DNA from: Boswellia sacra
Lineage: Eukaryota > Streptophyta > Magnoliopsida > Sapindales > Burseraceae
DNA length: 64,000 bases
Assembly: GCA_013180625.2 (NCBI GenBank)
Contig: SNVD02014557.1
Location: forward strand, 1-64,000
Direction of reading: 5' to 3'
This document shows, piece by piece, positions 1 to 12,752 of this stretch. The translations under genes and the position numbers were made by a program. The number at the start of each line of letters is the position of its first letter. The stretch's first letter is position 1. The notes beneath the pieces are model-generated. The model was not told the origin of the DNA. It searched no databases and worked only from the letters and a program-made list of their open reading frames with translations.

Positions 1-110
1 GAGACACAAAAATCGATCATTATTACCTCATTTTATTTTTCTTTTCTTCTTTTTTTTTTATTTTTCAAAAACATTGGGTTGCCTCCCAATAAGCGCTTTG
101 TTTAACGTCC

Positions 111-2116
111 TCAGCCCGACGTTGGTTCCATCATGGGAGGATCCAATTTCCGTTGTGCTTCTCTAATGGGCTTGGATCCCTCTTCTAACAAGATACGGTC
201 AATGCATTTGGATGGGCCTTGGATTTCAACAATTGTCCACTCAATAGCTATTTTGTGATCTGTAAGTATTCGGACGAGTTTATCTTCTTGTATTCGTGCA
301 GGGCCCATTTCCATTTGTAACTCCAAAGTATCATTCCTCACCAAGAAATCCATGATTCAAATGATCTGTAGTGACTTAGCTCCCAGGTAATTGGCTTTCC
401 ATCACAAAAAGGAAGAAGTTTCGTCATTAGATAAAGGCAATTTAGAATGTACAAAACATCATACATATTGTGGTGATAGCTCTAGTCTCATCCAAGCTTT
501 TTCACAACTTCCCTTCCTCCACTTCTTTAGGACACTTGTATCAGCTTTCTTGGTTCTTTGAAACTTTCTATCCTTATAGCAACATCCAATCCATTCTTGC
601 GAGTTAACTCAAAACATTGTTGTGGCAAATAATCAATACCGTCAACTGCAAAAACAGAATGTAAGTCATTAGAGTACCTCATTTCCTCAAAAATATTAAA
701 ACACATCACCTTGCCATCAACTCTATGTGTCAGAGTGCCATCATGAAATCAATCTTGGGGGGGTTCTAGCAGTTTTCAAGAATAGTCTCCCTAAAAGAAT
801 CGGTGTTGGATTAGGGGATGTCTCATCCTCTATTTCAAGGACATAGAAGTTTGCTGGGAAAATCAATTGATTCACCTGCACAAGCACATCTTTCAAAACA
901 CTTTTGGTAAGTTGAATGGTAATATCAGTTTCCGCAAAAGGTCCAAGATTTAAAGAAGCATAAATAGAATATGTCATGATGTTAATAAATGCTTCTAAAT
1001 CTAACGTAGCTCTTTCAAACTTAGTTTTACCAATGGTGCATGCAATGGTGAACGTACCTGAATCTTTGTATTTCGGAGGAATTTTTCTTTGTAAAACAGT
1101 TGAAACATTTTCCCCCACACTTACCTTCTTATTTCCTTTCAACTTTCTCTTGTTGGTGTATAACTCCTTGAGAAATTTTGCATAACGAGGTAATTGCTTG
1201 ATAGCATCCAGAAGTGGTATATTTACCTCAATTTTGTGAGAAGTTTCCAAGATTTCTTGTTCTTGTTCCTTCTTCTTCGATTTTGCAAATCTACTAGAAA
1301 AAGGTGGAGGAGAAACATATGAAGGAATGGGAGTTATAGGATTTACCTGAGAAGTCATGTTTTGTTCATGGTGGAAGTGGTGTCATCTCCTTCATTAGTT
1401 TGTGATTTCCTTGGCAAGATATCTAATTGCTCTCCACTTGCGAAAGTTATCGCACTAACAGTCTCTCCTTAGATTGATCACCGCTTGAGAAGATAATTTT
1501 TCTGAGTCTTGGCCCTCGAATTTGCTCATGCTAGTAGCCAATTGTCCATTTGATTTGCCAGGTTTTGGATACTTGCCCCAGTTTCCTGCTGGAATTGCAT
1601 TGTGTTAGTGGCAATTGTGCAGTTTACAAGTGCATTGAGAGACATACCTGAGTTTTGCGAAGCTGGTTGCGGTGCTGGATGTGGCATTGGTGGTGGTTGC
1701 ATTTGAAATGATTGCTGCACTCTAGGTTGATTGAAACTTTGTGGCCGATTTGGTATCACATTTGGAGTGATTGGTTGATGATTCCAGTAACTGAAATTAT
1801 GTTGATCTTCCCATCCAGCATTGTAAGTGCTAGAGAAAGGATCATACCATTGCCTCGTTTGTCCTGGAAATCCACCCATGGCATTGGCTTGTTCCATATA
1901 TTCTTCTTGTAAAGTTGGATACATGTCGATTGGATGCTCCATCGTAGAATATATCCCACATTCATAAGATTTTTGCATATCTCCTACAGCCATGTTTTCC
2001 ACAAGAGAGGTTAGCTCAGAAAGTTGTTGTTCAATGTTCGGAGTGCTTACCTCATTTACTCTCCATGGTACTTGTGGCTCAAATCCGCTACTGAATTGAT
2101 AGAAGTTTACTGCCAT
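111..2116 (-). pseudogene. gag-protease-RT stub of copy A, broken
   Basis: Starting at MAVNFYQ (2116), several minus-strand frames together follow the gag C-terminal region, the retropepsin-like region and the first residues of reverse transcriptase (ILLEEGSKPIREAQRKLDPP). The main pieces are 2116-1526, 1358-741, 709-527 and 353-111, in different frames. The gag N-terminal capsid domain is absent, as in B. The retropepsin signature expected as DLGAS reads DLEAF. The reading ends at MEPTSG and a stop, the same truncation of pol seen in B and C. It cannot produce a working protein. Confidence 0.85.
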
Positions 2117-2205
2117 GTTGTCTAAACACAAACAATCAGAAAAGAAAAACAAAGAAAATATGAATCAACAATGAAAACAAAATAACAAATCGATTAGAAA
2201 ATCAA

Positions 2206-2223
2206 TCCCCGGCAACGGCGCCA
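2206..2223 (-). other. tRNA-Asp primer-binding site (copy A)
   Basis: The minus strand reads TGGCGCCGTTGCCGGGGA, six bases inside the LTR end. This is the exact complement of the 3' end of plant tRNA-Asp(GTC), the primer typical of Athila-type elements. Confidence 0.9.
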
Positions 2224-2229
2224 AAAACT

Positions 2230-3641
2230 TGATGCGTTCGAAACTAGCAAGTATACTAGTCGCACAAGTAATAAAGTGATAAGTAAGATATCGTTCCCAC
2301 GAGGATTGATTCTAATTGAATTTGTTATTTCCAGCAACAATAAACTAAACAGGGGGGATTTTTGTTGAATGATTTACTAAATGAAATAAGAATGCAAGTA
2401 AAGAATAACAAAACAGAAAGTAAATTTGAATGAAAAATCAATGGGAGAAAGCTGGTTAAGGGATCCTTCTCTACCACAAGATATGGATTTGCGAATTAAT
2501 TGTAGAATTGTCATCTAATTACAGCATTGAAGTTATCAACCGTAGATAATAACAAGCTCTATTACCCCAATCTTTCCTTACTTTGTTGTTAAATAAAACA
2601 AGCTCTTTATTTAATCTCTATCCATTAAACAACCTAGAACAAGCTCTCTGAGTTTAATTCAATGGATGCATTATGATAAGAAAGATAGGTTGATCTAAGC
2701 AATAAACACACAAGCTCGGATTATTTAACTTAGGTTATATTCTCCAATTGTAATCTCTGATCACAATTTTGCTACTAATGATTAGAAATTCAAGACAATT
2801 ACGGATCAAGATTTCTAGTCTAGCAATAAATCACAACCAGATTATATTCAGTTGGCCACTCAAATACAATCAGCAAGCAATCATAAGCATTAAATATGGG
2901 AGAATACAAGCAACTTCAATTAGAGAATTGGATAACAATTCCTTACACAATCAACTTACAAAAACCATATCAGGGGCTTTGAAATCACCCTCAACCAATT
3001 CAGATTCAGTTACACATGTTTAAGAACGTGGTAAATACAATACAACATGGAGACATTCCAGAAAATGAAAGGGAAGGGAAAAACTTAGCAAATTTGATGT
3101 AATTCTCTTTGGATTGTAGTTCTTCCTCTTTCCAAGCTTCCTTTCTCCTTCAAGAACTCCAAGAGATGAAAGAATTCCAGAGCTGCAGCCTCCACCACGT
3201 TCTCCCCTCTTCAAGTTATGAAAATAAAACCCTAAAATGTGTTTAAATATTCTGCTACAGTAACCTGCTACAGTGTCCCGTATTATACATGCTACAGTGA
3301 TTTGTGGAATTACATTTCTATACTTCTCACACTGTTTTGATTACAACTTTTGGTACACTGAATGGATTTATAAACCGTAAATTTCTCCAAAAAATAGACT
3401 TCGAGAGCTTTCCAACGGTATATAATATGTCATCGGGTTCATTGTATATCAATACAATTAAATCCGAGAAGATGGTTGACTAGCAGAGGTGAAAATGAAG
3501 GGTTTTACTCCATTTTTGTGCAAGTTGCTCCAAAACTCCTACAAACATCAAAACCACACAAAAACATAAAAATACCAAGGAATATAGCAAAGAAACATGG
3601 ACGAATTGATATGAAAATGATACATAAATTGATACTTATCA
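2230..3641 (-). repeat. 5' LTR of copy A
   Basis: About 1412 bp. On the minus strand it starts TGATA and ends GCATCA, giving TG...CA termini. It is colinear with the LTRs of B and C, including the three ACTGTAGCA-type boxes and the TATTTAAA box. Confidence 0.92.
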
Positions 3642-3661
3642 ATTAGACTCGAGTACCGAAT

Positions 3662-3664
3662 GAT

Positions 3665-3749
<85 letters not shown>

Positions 3750-3880
3750 TGTATATATATGTATGTATGTATATATGTATGTATATATGTATATGTATGT
3801 ATGTATGTATGTATGTATATGTATGTATATATGTATATGTATGTATGTATGTATGTATATGTATGTATGTATGTATAAAA
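3662..3880. repeat. (TA)n / (TATG)n compound microsatellite
   Basis: About 60 bp of TA dinucleotides is followed by about 150 bp of mixed TATG and TATA units. Open frames on both strands here (Tyr-Val-Cys-Met or Ile-Tyr-Thr-His repeats) are products of the repeat, not genes. The rest of 3642-4159 holds a further short TA run near 3945 and nothing recognisable. Confidence 0.95.
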
Positions 3881-4159
3881 TATTTGTCAATCACAACATT
3901 GCTATGACGTGATAAATGATGGCAAGTTGGCAAGCAGTACTCGTTATATATATATATATAGGGATCCGGTTATGGTATAGTCGCGTATATGCATACGCGG
4001 TTGGCTTTTACCACTTTTGTTGGGGTGAAAAAGTTGTGTTGTGTTTATAACTTTTACAACCTCCGTTTTCTATAATTTTTTTGACTTGTACGGGTGCAGC
4101 AGGTGCACCGTAGTTTTTCCCTTATATATAGAGGTCTTTAGCTCTTTTATGAGTCCCAT

Positions 4160-4357
4160 TACGGTACAATAGCTATTGTACCATATAATAACTTAAAAAA
4201 TTTGTAAAAATTTGTAAAAAAATTGTAAATATTTATACAAAAGTTATAAATATAAAAATTATAAAAAATAAAATTTTATTTATAATTTTTATATAAATAT
4301 TTTACATATTATTTATAATTTTTAAAAATTATTATACGATACAATAATTATACCGTA
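4160..4357. mobile_element. Small MITE with about 35-bp inverted termini
   Basis: The left end TACGGTACAATAGCTATTG is inverted at the right end (ACAATAATTATACCGTA), and the pairing continues inward over about 35 bp with mismatches. The inside is almost pure A/T. No coding capacity. The superfamily is not clear because the target duplication cannot be fixed. Confidence 0.6.
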
Positions 4358-4450
4358 GCTACATCACTCTTTTATTCATTCAGGAAATATTCGTAAACGT
4401 TGAAGTTGAAATGAAGTGACATCAAGACAGACTTATGTCAGCCTCACAAA

Positions 4451-6143
4451 GTAGGAATGAATAGACAAATAACAGTGTAGTTATATTAATCAAATAACTA
4501 CCACTTTTGTATACATAACAATTTCTTAACCTAAAATTTCTTGCACAGAAAATAGAAAAAATTCAAAAAAATAACCCTAATTAAAGGATTTCATTGAAAA
4601 ATGACCTATTCTCAACAAATTTTGATGCCTCATACCTTTTTTACTGTAAGATTACTTGGATACCCCTATCAACTTAATTAATGGTATGGCCCTAATTAAG
4701 CAACCAGATCTTGTCTTCTTCTCTCTTCTTCACCCTTTCTCTCTCGACAATTTCAATATCTCTCTCATCTTCTTCTCTCTTCTTCTCATATTTTCTTACA
4801 CTTTGTCTCTCTTATTCATCACCAAATATACATTTCATTAACTGAGAAAAAAATTAGTGAAACTCCAATTCAAGTTCAAAATGAGGAGGAAGAAGGCAAA
4901 AGAGAAACAAACTTGGAAATGAATTTCCAAAAGCTGCTTTCGGCAGTGAATCCAAAACAAGGGAGGGCAAAGAGAAACAAACAAAACAAATAAATAAATA
5001 AACAAAACCTGTATCTTTTAGCAGTGAGTAGGCAAGGGAGAAGGGAGAAGGCAGTCAAGAATGTTTTTTGATCCGACAACACTCGACGACATGAAATCTA
5101 ACACTCAACGACATGAACCAACGCTCGATATATGGAATCCGATATTTGAGATATGGAATCTGACAAGAACTGATGCTAGATATCTAACAAATCAACACTC
5201 GATACATAGAATCTGAAAAGAACTGACGCTCAATATATGAAATTCGACAAATCAATCTTCTTCCTAGTGTTCTTGGGTTATTGCTGGATGATGGAAAGTA
5301 GGAATGAATAGACAAATAACAGTGTAGTTATATTAATCAAATAACTACCACTTTTGTATACATAACAATTTCTTAACCTAAAATTTCTTGCACAGAAAAT
5401 GGAAAAAATTCAAAAAAATAACCCTAATTAAAGGATTTCATTGAAAAATGACCTATTCTCAACAAATTTTGATGCCTCATACCTTTTTTACTGTAAGATT
5501 ACTTGGATACCCTTATCAACTTAATTAATGGTATGGCCCTAATTAAGCAACCAGAACTTGTCTTCTTCTCTCTTCTTCACCCTTTCTCTCTCGACAATTT
5601 CAATATCTCTCTCATCTTCTTCTCTCTTCTTCTCATATTTTCTTACACTTTGTCTCTCTTATTCATCACCAAATATACATTTCATTAACTGAGAAAAAAA
5701 TTAGTGAAACTCCAATTCAAGTTCAAAATGAGGAGGAAGAAGGCAAAAGAGAAACAAACTTGGAAATGAATTTCCAAAAGCTGCTTTCGGCAGTGAATCC
5801 AAAACAAGGGAGGGCAAAGAGAAACAAACAAAACAAATAAATAAATAAACAAAACCTATAGCTTTTAGCAGTGAGTAGGCAAGGGAGAAGGGAGAAGGCA
5901 GTCAAGAATGTTTTTTGATCCGACAATACTCGACGATATGAAATCTAACACTCAACGACATGAACCAACGCTCGATATATGGAATCCGATATTTGAGATA
6001 TGGAATCTGACAAGAACTGATGCTAGATATCTAACAAATCAACACTCGATACATAGAATCTGAAAAGAACTGACGCTCAATATATGAAATTCGACAAATC
6101 AATCTTCTTCCTAGTGTTCTTGGGTTATTGCTGGATGATGGAA
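4451..6143 (+). repeat. 847-bp tandem duplication
   Basis: 4451-5297 is repeated at 5298-6143 with only a handful of differences, for example cctgtatctttta against cctatagctttta. The unit includes about 100 bp of left flank, one left terminus of the MULE-like element and its internal sequence. Paired open frames at 4656/5503 and 5082/5926 are copies of each other caused by the duplication and have no recognisable product. Confidence 0.92.
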
Positions 6144-6482
6144 ATAGAAAAAAAAAAATCAACGATGGTTTTGGTCGAAGGTTTGGGACTAGGGGATGGA
6201 AAAGGATGGAATTGGTTTCGGAGATGGAAAGTGATTCAATTAATGAAGTGGGCAAGTGTGGAAGAGATCAAAGTGGGATAGTGGTTTGATTACAGTTCAA
6301 GGTTTGGGCTACATTTCTGGTTGCTGCTTTTTTTTTTCCTTTTTCCTTGCGTTCTTGAGGTTTAATAGAGAATGGTAATAAGGTAATTTATCGGATAAAA
6401 AGGCCACTGCATCAAAATTTTCTGGGAGTAGGTCATTTTTCAATGAGATCCATTAAGTAGGGCCATTTTTTGAATTTTTCCT
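4555..6482. mobile_element. MULE-like non-autonomous element with long TIRs
   Basis: The left terminus GAAAAAATTCAAAAAAATAA, continuing for about 75 bp to ...TTTTGATGC, is inverted at 6405-6482 with about 85% match by eye. The flanks agaaaata (4547-4554) and agaaaata (6483-6490) are a perfect 8-bp match, close to the 9-bp duplication usual for Mutator-like elements. The inside has CT-rich stretches such as 4715-4760, reminiscent of captured 5' UTR sequence, and no convincing gene. The left half is tandemly duplicated (separate entry). Confidence 0.65.
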
Positions 6483-6490
6483 AGAAAATA

Positions 6491-7635
6491 TGAAGAGATA
6501 CAAAAATTAAGTTAGATGATAGCTAAAGATGGAGATGGAGTGATATCACAATTAGTATTTTATTGCTAGTTTGTCGGATGGTTTAATTTAATTTGTTGAA
6601 ATTATGTTGTTGTGTTCTAATTAATGAATCTAGTTATATATTTGTTTGGTTTGCCATTTTTACCGAGTTTAACTTGAATTTTTTTTTTTAAGTTTGTCTT
6701 AAGCCTCTTGCAATTATTTGATCATGACAGATTTGATACCATATTAAATTTATTATTTTTTTAACAGTTTAAGTTTATATATGTAAGTTTAATTTGAGTA
6801 TTTAATTCTTTAATAATATCAATCTCAACGCATTTTATATTAGATAAATCTGTTGATAACAATTTAATTAAAACAACAATACATTTTTTGTACTCATTTT
6901 TTCAAAAGAGAATCAAGATCTCATCATTATGGATTTTGAAATAACATAACATAATATATATCCACCTTTCCAACCCCGCCAATATTCTATTGATGACTAG
7001 ATGTGTAATTTGACTGACTTGAGGAAATCTTAGACTCTTTGGTGCGTAAACTTTTTGATATATTATATTAAGACATATTGTAACATTAATCATATTTATA
7101 ATATATAAAGTTGTTAGAGGTTAACATCCTTTCTTCATACAGTCCGACTGAAGTTTGACCTAAAGCTTCGCAATATTCTTCTAAGTATTTGATATGACTC
7201 TCCCATTCCCGTAGCCTTTTGAACTGAATTTCAAGATTCGGTAGGATACACCGACAGTTTAATTTATTGATTTATGCATGCATACTTTGAAAACCATTAA
7301 TTTGCTTTATTTTTATATATTATTTTCAATAGTTATTACTTATTAGTACTGTTCTTCATCATAATTTGATGGTAGAAATTATTAATTTTTTATGTAAAGT
7401 TCACGAAAAAGTTGAAAATATTATTGCATGAACAAGTTCATCAACGCTAGCTTATTGACTTTTTTTTAATTAAATCATTTTATCTATCTTTTCATTTTTT
7501 TTTAAAAAAGCCTTTATCTCTTAATTAAGCTCAATATATGCAATTAAAATTTACAAAATAAAATATTATAATTAAAAAAAATTAAATCTCCGTAACCCTG
7601 GAGCTAAACTAAAGAAGATCCATTTCCCATTTGCA
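6491..7635. other. Intergenic, nothing recognised
   Basis: AT-rich sequence with short homopolymer runs. No domain, RNA gene or clear repeat boundary was seen on either strand. Confidence 0.6.
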
Positions 7636-7643
7636 GAGCTGAG

Positions 7644-8190
7644 TAGGGATGGCAATGGGGCGGGGCGGGTCCGGGGCGGCCGGTACCCAGCCCCGCCCCG
7701 TTCAAATTTTTTTTGCCCCGCCCCGCCCCATTGCCCCGTTGCGGGGCGGGGCGGGTCGGGGCAAAAAATTTTTGAACAAATTAGACCCGCCCCGCCCCGC
7801 CCCTAAACATTTATATTTTTGCAATTAACCCCCTATAATATTTTTATTTTTTGCAATCAACCCCCTATAACATTTACAACCTCTAATTTTTATCATATTA
7901 TTTTACTTACTGTCAACCCTCTAATATATTCAAACGTGTTACAATCACCCCTAATATTATCATTTAAGTCCCAATAGTTTATTTTTTATCATATACACCC
8001 TTATACTGTGCGGGGCGGGGCGGGTCGAACGGGACTAAGTGTTAGACCCGGACCCTGACTCGCCCCTACCGGGGCAGAATTCTTTTGCCCCAGACCCGCC
8101 CCAAAACAGTTTTGGGGCGGGTCTTGCCCCGCCCCATTTGTCCGGGGTAAACCGGGGCTCCGGACCCGACGGGGCAAATTGCCACCCCTA
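7644..8190. mobile_element. hAT-type non-autonomous element, G/C-rich ends (547 bp)
   Basis: The termini TAGGGATGGCAA and TTGCCACCCCTA are inverted repeats. They are flanked by a perfect 8-bp target duplication gagctgag (7636-7643 and 8191-8198), the hAT hallmark. The subterminal regions are dense arrays of GGGGC/GCCCC in opposite orientations. The centre holds a short imperfect repeat of TTTTGCAATTAACCCCCTATAA at about 7816 and 7852. No ORF. Confidence 0.88.
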
Positions 8191-8198
8191 GAGCTGAG

Positions 8199-9060
8199 GT
8201 TAATCTTGAAGGCTATAATAGGAAAAAATGAGTAGCCACCATTGAAGCTGCTTTATTTCACATCAGCTGGTAGTTAGCATTAGCGTATCATATCATATTG
8301 CATGCTGCACATCTGGCCAGAAGCTAATGTGAAAGATGGAGGAGACGGGGGGTGGGCCAAATTCGAGGACTGCGGACGCCATATACGTTGGTTCTGTACT
8401 AAAAGTACACTGTCTGCGAGCTCTTTCTTGTCAGTAAACATGCAAAATAAAACTTGCTACCATATCACGATTCTATTCATGATCAATAATAATTATAATA
8501 TATGCATCAAATCCATCCATCGATTGTCAATGTTAACACAATTGGAACGATGCTTTTGTAGGCGGCATTGGTCGGTGCTGAAGTCTTTACTTGGTGATGA
8601 TGCTGATGTCTGACCTTTCAATCAAAAGGTTTCCTCATATATTGATCCCTTCGCGCCGGTGCATGAATATGTGTACAGATACTCTATGGATACCGTTTTC
8701 TACCTTTGAAATTCCAAAAACACCCCTGAGATTTTCGATATTGCAGATGAAGGCCAACTTTCCAGTTTTCAGTAACTAAATCCGATCCACATGTTTCTAA
8801 CATGGAACATATTAAATAGTTATAAATAAAAATAATATTGTACTTATAAAGTTTGATATAAAATTAAGGTGCCATCACTCTCGTAAGCATTTATTATATT
8901 GCTTTTCTTAATAAAGTGAAATATTATATGGCATTTATTATATAACATTATATATACTTATAAAGTTATGTTATAAAGCATGGATCATTGATTTCTACCC
9001 AATAGAATATTCTCTTCAAGTGCAATTTTTTAATAAAGTCAAACGCACCAACTTTCAAAG
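8199..9060. other. Intergenic, nothing recognised
   Basis: The open frame 8302-8613 (103 codons) shows no recognisable domain, and a second frame overlaps its end. Without transcript evidence it is not called a gene. The rest is AT-rich. Confidence 0.5.
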
Positions 9061-9343
9061 TTAATGTTTATAATTAATTAAAATAATTCTATTAATAAAT
9101 ATCATCAAGTTTTTGTTTAATTTTAAGCGGAGAACGACTATAAGATTTCACCAATCACATCTCCAAAGTTATTCGTTTTTTATCAATCGCACCTTTAAAG
9201 ATGATGATTTGAGGGATAAAAATATGATTTAATGACAACTTCAAAAGTTTGATTGATGAAAAAAGTAAAGTCGTTCTCTACTTAAGATTAAACCAAAACT
9301 CGAAGGTATTTATATAATTGCCCCACTAATTAAATGTTAATGA
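9061..9343. mobile_element. Fold-back MITE
   Basis: The left arm around 9103-9140 (CAAGTTTTTGTTTAATTTTA) is inverted at 9268-9306. Weaker pairing extends outward to about 9061 and 9343. The whole forms a stem of roughly 100 bp with a loop of about 90 nt. No ORF; class uncertain. Confidence 0.6.
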
Positions 9344-11457
9344 CTTGCTTTCTTTCCTATAATATTATCAACAAAATTTATAGCTCAATACTTCCTTCGT
9401 GGATAAACAGTTTCATGAAAATCTAAAAGAAAAATGAAAATGAAAATGATTACATTCCCAGAGCATCAACGATGAAAGATAAATGTGAAACAAATTATAG
9501 ATTTAAACATTTTGAATTTAATATGTTCAAGACGCAAATAGCTGGACGTAAAATCATACACATCAATGATTAAATATGAGCACATATAAGCATTTGAGCT
9601 ATTTATATCCAAAAAAATTCTTCATTGTACCTCATGTTGATATAATGTTTTTAATTTATTAATCTTTTCTTAATTAAAATTACATTCAAAGACCAATAAA
9701 TTACATTCAAAGACCAATAATTTAATTAAATAAATATAATAACTTTTACACTCGATTAACTCATTATTTAAAGTATTTAGTTGTAGGTCTCCAATAGAAA
9801 AAAAAAATTGTTATAATTGTATTGTGGAAAGAAGTTATAAAGAGTTATTAATTTGATTTTTAAAATAAAATTATGAATATGAGACTAAAATAGATTTTTT
9901 TTAAAAAAAATATGTATAGTTTATAGTTAATTAATGTTTAAAAATATAATACTCAAATGATTAAAATAAATACATTAATGTATTAATAATTAAATCATAA
10001 ATTAATTAGTAAATATATTATAAAAACAAAAAAAAAAAGCTGTCCCTATATAATCGATAATTTTACTATATAAAATGAAATTTTGTCATAAAAGATGAAA
10101 AGCTTTTGGCAGGCAAACTTTTAGACATTTTTTTGTACCAAACACTAAAAAATGTGTTTATGACTATGCTGGAGGTGTATAGTATCGATTGGCCATTGCG
10201 TGACGCCAATCATTTCAATGGTTCGTTCGACAATAACAATTTAGCTTTCAAAAAAATAATTCTTTTGATTAAATTACATCATTATATTCATTTATTAATT
10301 TTCAAACTTTGAAGATTGAAGAGTATTTTTGGGTTTATTTTGTTTTAGGGTATTACATCAATCCAAAAATTGATTTTTTAAAAATAAAATTTTGAAAAAG
10401 CTATTCGCCTCCTTTTGAGATATAATAGCAATAATATTGATTTTTGGAATTTGATATTAAAATATATTTACAAGAATAACTTTCGAACATGTTTATGAAC
10501 TACCAAAAAAGCTTTAGATTATTTGAGAATCAACTTTCAGATTTCAACAATAATACCAAGCAAACTGTAAATGAGATGAATTGATAAAATTAAATCTGAA
10601 TATCAAATTTCAAATTAATGAATGATTAGGGGTAAAAATTTAAGATATGTATCTTTACTATTTATAAAAATGTATAAAGTAATATTTGTCTTCATCGGTA
10701 TCGTCTATTGTTACAATTCTCTTGTAATCATAATGAGATATTAATTCATATAAAAGAGTTTGTAAGTATAATATTATTAATATAGACCCGCACATACATA
10801 ACATCACTTATAAGCCTCAATGAGGCAAAAATTGAACTGTACCACCGTATTAATTGTTGGACACTAACTTTGAATCGAATTTGGAAGATAGATGAGATGA
10901 GGTTGATCCGTCGAATTCGTTTCGTAGTTTGTGATTAGTGTATGCAAAAGAAATTGAAGAAGAGGAAAATGCACATGGTGTGCTATATATATATATATAT
11001 AATAAAAATTGGATACTATTAACTTTTTTCTCATGTGGAATGTTTTTGTGACCAAATTAAACCACTAAGTCGGCCACGAAATTAGGCTTCAATGTGTTTT
11101 CCGACGGGAATTATTTCTCCTTTCCTAAGAAAATAACACCATTAATTAATGTCATAATTTGTGAAAGATCTCACGCTCGATGTCTCTATCTGAGTCGAGT
11201 ATCTCTCACCAGCCAGCGTCCATCGGAGATGGTTAAGCCCACACGTTGCTGCCTTCACTTTGGGTGGACCCGACCACCCCATAGCTTCAGCCGGTGGTAC
11301 AGGGTGCATATGGGAGCAGTATAATAGCTTCCTTGGCATGAATGAGAACCCCAATGTTTCCATTATGTTTTCTGTTGCATCCCACTCATATCAACACCAT
11401 ATATTTTAATGTTTGTTAATCAAATATAAATATATATATAGAGAGAGAGAGAGAGAA
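9344..11457. other. Intergenic, AT-rich
   Basis: A 22-bp direct repeat near 9680-9720 (acattcaaagaccaataa), short poly-A runs and short TA tracts. Small open frames (10106-10312, 10864-11055, 11094-11324 and its antisense) have no recognisable product. Confidence 0.5.
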
Positions 11458-11466
11458 ATATTCAAG

Positions 11467-12648
11467 GGCCAATTTTCGCCGAATAACCCGGTACGATTTT
11501 CATTATCTATTTCTAGCCCCAATTTTATTTTTAATTAATCCTAACCCGTTTTAAAAAGTGAAAGTATAATTATACCCTTAAAAGTTTAAAAAATAACAAA
11601 ATTATCATTTATCTTCTTCTCTCACCGTCTTCCTCTCTAACCTTTCGTTGTCGTCATCCATCAAATTTTCATCTCTCTTAATCTCCTTTCTCCCGTCTTC
11701 CATCTCTGCTCTCTCCCCCAGTCTTTGTCCTACCATTCTCTTTCTTCATTCCCATTTTTCATCCTTCCATCAAGCCCTAACCTTAGCTGAAATCTAGAAA
11801 TTTGGATTCTAAGAAAGCTTTCTCTGACTGAAAGGCACCTCTCCACCTGTCCACTCTCTAACCCTCCTTCGCCATTAAATTCTTTGATTTCTCTACATAT
11901 TTGGATTTGGGTTAACCCAAGAACGCACTAAAGAAAAAGCAAAGAAGCTACTCGTTCCAAAAATGGTTGCATTGCGGCTGTTGGTGTTTTGATGTTGTTG
12001 AGTTGAGTGAGAAGCGAACTGCGCCTGGAAGATTTTTCCTTGATGGGTTAGTGGGGACAAGGATTTATAAACCGATTAGAAAGAAACCATTGTCAGTTGA
12101 GACAAACGTGGGTCTTATACTTGTTTTTGCTATACGCATTGAAGAAAGGAGAAGAGAGATAATAATTTGGAAGAGTTTAGAGTGAGTTCAAAGATGTGTT
12201 TTGGTGTTATGAGATTTGGAAGAATTCCTGTATGATTAATTTTTTTTGGGTCAATTTTTCAATTTTTTTTTTTTACGAATAAATTTTTGTTATGCTTTTT
12301 TTAAGTGTTTATTGAATCCTGATCTGGTTGTCTGGAGGGTTGTGTTGGCTACTTTACTGGTTTTGTTAAGAGTAGTAATTGAATATTTTGATCGGGTTGT
12401 GAAGAGGGTGGTGCCGGCTGCTTTACTGGTTGTAGAGAGGGTGTTGATTTAATATTTTGTTTTTGGTTCTTGCTGTGGAAGACGACCGGGCTTGGCAAGA
12501 AAAACGATACAAAAAAATGGGTGGAGAGGCGGAGAAAGATGGTATTTCCGTTTTTTTCTATGAAAAAGGGGTCACAAAGGATTATAATTGAAAATGGGGC
12601 TAGATTTAGTGATATGAGTTAAAAAAAGGTCAAATAAAAAAATACCCC
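11467..12648. mobile_element. MULE-like element with 9-bp TSD, possibly carrying gene-derived DNA
   Basis: A perfect 9-bp direct repeat atattcaag flanks it (11458-11466 and 12649-12657). The termini are weak inverted repeats that become clear at the inner edge: CTAGCCCCAATTTTA at about 11514 and its inverted counterpart at about 12588. Inside is a CT-rich stretch (11605-11780) resembling a plant 5' UTR, then an open frame 11967-12185 (72 codons) with no recognised domain. This layout suggests a Pack-MULE, but the donor gene is not identified. Confidence 0.65.
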
Positions 12649-12752
12649 ATATTCAAGTGTATAGAGAATAGTACAAGTAAAAGGAAATGCAATATATATT
12701 TGTGTATTTATTGATGAATTTATTTTACGGATGATCTTAATGTGGGTTTTAA

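Larger units (their letters stand above)
1..3641 (-). mobile_element. Athila-like LTR retrotransposon, copy A (5' part, runs off window)
   Basis: The element reads on the minus strand. Its 5' LTR is at 2230-3641, followed by an 18-nt primer-binding site, a decayed gag-protease region and a stub of reverse transcriptase. After the stub comes the same GGGAGGCAACCC block near 65-95 that follows pol in copies B and C. The order matches B (30777-39961) on the plus strand, with many substitutions, indels and stops, so A is older than B. The 3' half, where cargo genes would lie, is outside the window. The LTR abuts attag at 3642-3646, half of a possible 5-bp target duplication. Confidence 0.9.

Noticed and set aside
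3639..3933. Several overlapping Tyr/Ile/Met/Val-rich frames on both strands
   Set aside because: Translation of a TA/TATG microsatellite.
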